64,000 nt of DNA from JADJSS01 sp046329815 (GTDB taxonomy: Bacteria > Bacteroidota > Bacteroidia > Chitinophagales > JADIYW01), in contig JAXLTY010000003.1 of the NCBI GenBank assembly GCA_046329815.1, positions 62,001 to 126,000 on the forward strand, in the 5' to 3' direction. Positions 61,996-64,000 of this stretch are shown here, piece after piece (position 1 is the first letter of the stretch; each line of letters starts with the position of its first letter). The notes under the pieces were generated by a model. That model was given only the letters and a program-made list of their open reading frames with translations. It ran no database searches and was not told the DNA's origin. The translations under genes were made by a program, and so were the position numbers.

Positions 61996-63072
61996 CTAAT
62001 TTACAGTACTCGCAAAGCCAATACTTGCGCGATTTTGTGTGTAAGCGAAATTATCTTGTTCTGTGTTATAAATGTCTGCTAAGGTCATCGCTTGTTTCAC
62101 TTCTATATTAGTAATGTTATTTTCTGCGAGCAGCAGTTTTGATTTTTCTATACACAACGGTTTGAATTCATACAAAGCTATTAATCTGCCTTTACGCAAA
62201 AGCGCTTTATCTATATTATTGATGTGCGTATTGAATGTCGCGATGATCTGTATTCCAAGACTTTCGCCTAATAAACCATCTGTAATATTCAGCAGCATGG
62301 AAATATTAGCATTGTATTGGCTGTTGCGCGAAATAAGTAATTGTTCCGCGTCTTCTATCACAAATACAGTATTCGCATGGTCTATCAGAAAATCAGTAAA
62401 ATCAGGCGACTCCAAACAACTAAGCATCTTTGGCGGTATGAAAACTATTTTCTTTTTTTGCTGATGAATAAGATAGCGTATATACGTACTTTTACCGGTT
62501 CCCGGTGCGCCATGCAGTAAAATGATACCACTTTTGTCTTTCTGCTTTAAAGTATTTAAGATATGCTGATGCACCGCTTGCAGATCATCATTATAATGAC
62601 GAATAATATCTAACGTTGGTTTTTTCAGTTTCAGTTCGCTTGTAAAGAGACCGTGTCGTGTTTGTCGAATTAAAGAAATTTCTGTAGTAATTTTGGGTTT
62701 TTCTTTAACAGAAAATATTTTGAGTTTTTCTGCCCATTTATATGCTTCCTTTTCATTTATAAATGGATATAATATGCTCAGTTCATTGGCTTCTACGTCA
62801 ATAAAAATACCATCGTTCATACAGTATATAAGGTTGATATTTTTCATTTCTTTATTCCCTTTTTCTACAGATTGTTTTTTATAACAGCATAGTACATCGT
62901 TTTTGCTTGTTGTTTCTATAAATTCTTTGACTTTCTTTCCTGATATTTTATTGATTTCAAGGAAACAAGGTATTTCTTTGAAATGTGCATAAAACAAACG
63001 TTTTCCACTGATATATGAACCGCTGTTATCAAATAAACTTTGTTCGTGATGTTGTAGTGCAATTGTTTCCAT
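61996..63072 (-). CDS. BCS1-like AAA ATPase
   Basis: A 358-residue ATPase. The N-terminal 170 residues are unrecognised. The AAA core has Walker A GAPGTGKST, Walker B VFVIEDAE and the BCS1-type segment MLLNITDGLLGESLGIQIIATFN, with DKALLRKGRL as the arginine-finger-like region. BCS1-like AAA proteins without a mitochondrial partner often occur in bacterial operons of unknown, sometimes defence-related, role. First gene of the co-directional set. Confidence 0.9.
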   Translation of the reverse strand: METIALQHHEQSLFDNSGSYISGKRLFYAHFKEIPCFLEINKISGKKVKEFIETTSKNDVLCCYKKQSVEKGNKEMKNINLIYCMNDGIFIDVEANELSILYPFINEKEAYKWAEKLKIFSVKEKPKITTEISLIRQTRHGLFTSELKLKKPTLDIIRHYNDDLQAVHQHILNTLKQKDKSGIILLHGAPGTGKSTYIRYLIHQQKKKIVFIPPKMLSCLESPDFTDFLIDHANTVFVIEDAEQLLISRNSQYNANISMLLNITDGLLGESLGIQIIATFNTHINNIDKALLRKGRLIALYEFKPLCIEKSKLLLAENNITNIEVKQAMTLADIYNTEQDNFAYTQNRASIGFASTVN

Positions 63073-63196
63073 TTTTTAATTTATGGAACAAAACTATATT
63101 AGCAGTGCGACAAAACATGTCGTAGTAAAATATTTTTTTCAGATTAGTAATAACGCAAATCCGTACATGTTTAAATTTCTATATGTTAGAATAAAA

Positions 63197-63223
63197 AAAG
63201 TCGCAACGGAAAGTTGCGACTTT
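63197..63223 (-). terminator. Terminator of rpmE2
   Basis: An 11-bp stem AAAGTCGCAAC / GTTGCGACTTT with loop GGAAA. On the minus strand it is followed by a T run (TTTTTTTATT). Confidence 0.8.
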
Positions 63224-63251
63224 AATAAAATATCTTTGAAAATAATCTGAA

Positions 63252-63500
63252 TTATTTTTTAGCGTATTTTTTGTTGAATTTATCGATACGACCTGCTGTA
63301 TCTAATAATTTTTGTTTTCCTGTGTAATAAGGATGTGACATATTAGAAACCTCTAATTTCACTAATGGGTATTCGTTACCGTCTTCCCATTTGATCGTAT
63401 CACGTGTGTTTGCACATGATTTTCCTAAAAATAAGTAGTCGCAAGAAAAGTCTTTAAACACTACAAATCTGTATTCTTTTGGATGGATATCTGCTTTCAT
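63252..63500 (-). CDS. rpmE2: 50S ribosomal protein L31 type B
   Basis: An 82-residue ribosomal protein. MKADIHPKEYRFVVFKDFS, NTRDTIKWEDGNEYPLVKLEVS and SHPYYTGKQKLLDTAGRIDKF (in parts) are the type-B signature. It lacks the CxxC zinc pairs of type A, so it is the zinc-independent form. It is a single-gene unit with promoter and terminator visible. Confidence 0.97.
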   Translation of the reverse strand: MKADIHPKEYRFVVFKDFSCDYLFLGKSCANTRDTIKWEDGNEYPLVKLEVSNMSHPYYTGKQKLLDTAGRIDKFNKKYAKK

Positions 63501-63527
63501 AAAAATATTTTATTATAATTTGGACTG

Positions 63528-63535
63528 CAAAGATA
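63528..63535 (-). promoter_or_regulatory. -7 promoter box of rpmE2
   Basis: Minus-strand TATCTTTG matches the Bacteroidota TAnnTTTG consensus, with a TTTC -33-like element 19 bp upstream. It lies 27 bp before the rpmE2 start. Confidence 0.5.
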
Positions 63536-63631
63536 CAAATTAATTCGTGAATTTGAAAATTTGAAAATTTGAAAATAGTATTATTTAACAATAAAGCTAC
63601 ATTTTTTGACATACAACTGCTTTAATCACCG

Positions 63632-64000
63632 TCACTTCCTGACGGTAATTTTGAGCGCGCCGCTGGTTTTCATCGTTGATGTAAGTGACACATTCTGAAT
63701 CTTTTTGCCGTCTTTTATGGTGATGGAAGCAGTATTTGGCGGCTCTGCACCTAAATTAATAGCATCCAAAACCAGGTAATTTTTCACTTTATCCAAATGT
63801 ACGCTGATTGATTTTTTAGTTTTAGTCAACAGTTGATTTTGCAAAATCGGTTTCTTGTTGATGTATAAATTGATTGAATCACCATCTTCCGTATATCTGT
63901 CCCAATATTCAATGATAATATCCGGACTGCTGACCTCAATTTCGTCTTTCACATAAACAGGACGCATTTTTACTTCTTCAAATGTATCAATTACAGGCGC
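63632..64000 (-). CDS. Hypothetical protein, partial (C-terminal 122 aa)
   Basis: The C-terminal end of a gene that continues beyond the window. The open frame runs through base 64000 without a start. The visible part (PVIDTFEEVKMRPVYVKD, SINLYINKKPILQNQL, KNYLVLDAINLGAEPPNTAS) looks like a beta-rich domain of an extracytoplasmic protein. No family is named. An ATG at 63967 exists but is probably internal. Confidence 0.6.
   Translation of the reverse strand, partial: APVIDTFEEVKMRPVYVKDEIEVSSPDIIIEYWDRYTEDGDSINLYINKKPILQNQLLTKTKKSISVHLDKVKNYLVLDAINLGAEPPNTASITIKDGKKIQNVSLTSTMKTSGALKITVRK

Noticed and set aside
1..64000. tRNA, rRNA or riboswitch genes
   Set aside because: I looked through the gaps for cloverleaf and conserved rRNA stretches by eye and saw none; a covariance-model search would be needed to exclude small RNAs.

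Overview
The window looks like chromosomal DNA of an aerobic member of the Bacteroidota, probably near the Chitinophagales. Supporting signs are type IX secretion C-terminal sorting domains, an alternative complex III (act) operon joined to cytochrome oxidase genes, a Bacteroidota-type GlmU-like protein, low GC, and TAnnTTTG-type -7 promoter boxes. No rRNA, tRNA, CRISPR array or transposase gene was found. The lineage is inferred from gene content only.

Layout. 1-517: start of dnaX (cut by the edge). 709-3210: three overlapping genes for an unknown protein, a DUF262-HNH nuclease and an EcoRI-like adenine methyltransferase, a candidate restriction or defence operon. 3355-3501: a 21-bp phased AAAATTTT array, followed by an unknown gene. 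4193-7230: an acyl-CoA dehydrogenase and a Rieske oxygenase. 7326-16365: a nearly complete tryptophan-kynurenine catabolic cluster (kynA, kynB, SDR, aldehyde dehydrogenase, aminomuconate deaminase, 3-hydroxyanthranilate dioxygenase, ACMS decarboxylase, kynU, kmo), then three small genes. 17592-18509: gene-free, with a second 21-bp array and a MITE-like element. 18510-23389: a class B1-like metallo-beta-lactamase, ftsK, lolA and an acetyltransferase. 23438-27314: two tandem PDZ-T9SS proteins, a START protein and aroA. 27374-43521: one long minus-strand respiratory cluster running actABCDEF, ctaC, ctaD, ctaB, two subunit III genes, a subunit IV-like gene, SCO, DUF420 and a small membrane protein. 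It would carry electrons from quinol through alternative complex III to oxygen. 43981-48333: a lipoprotein, rsmG, a VWA protein, a PAP2 phosphatase and a spermidine-synthase-like protein. 48334-49839: repeat-rich, with a third 21-bp array, a 77-bp array and a small lipoprotein between repeat copies. 49840-59885: an M48 protease, a 1611-residue secreted protein, prmA, tpiA, a GlmU-like protein and a WYL regulator. 59905-63072: a co-directional set with a BCS1-like ATPase, a PD-(D/E)XK nuclease, an unknown protein and a DnaQ-like exonuclease. 63252-64000: rpmE2 and the end of an unknown gene.

The most unusual signal is the repeat architecture. Three intergenic arrays (3355-3501, 17670-17900, 48511-48762) have unrelated sequences but the same exact 21-bp period, two turns of B-DNA. 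In addition, 7-bp repeats of the WATAACY type sit directly in front of the start codons of three genes (kynB, the 3-hydroxyanthranilate dioxygenase gene and lolA). The second standout is a cytochrome oxidase subunit II (33563-35098) that carries a C-terminal OmpA-type peptidoglycan-binding domain with its key residues intact.
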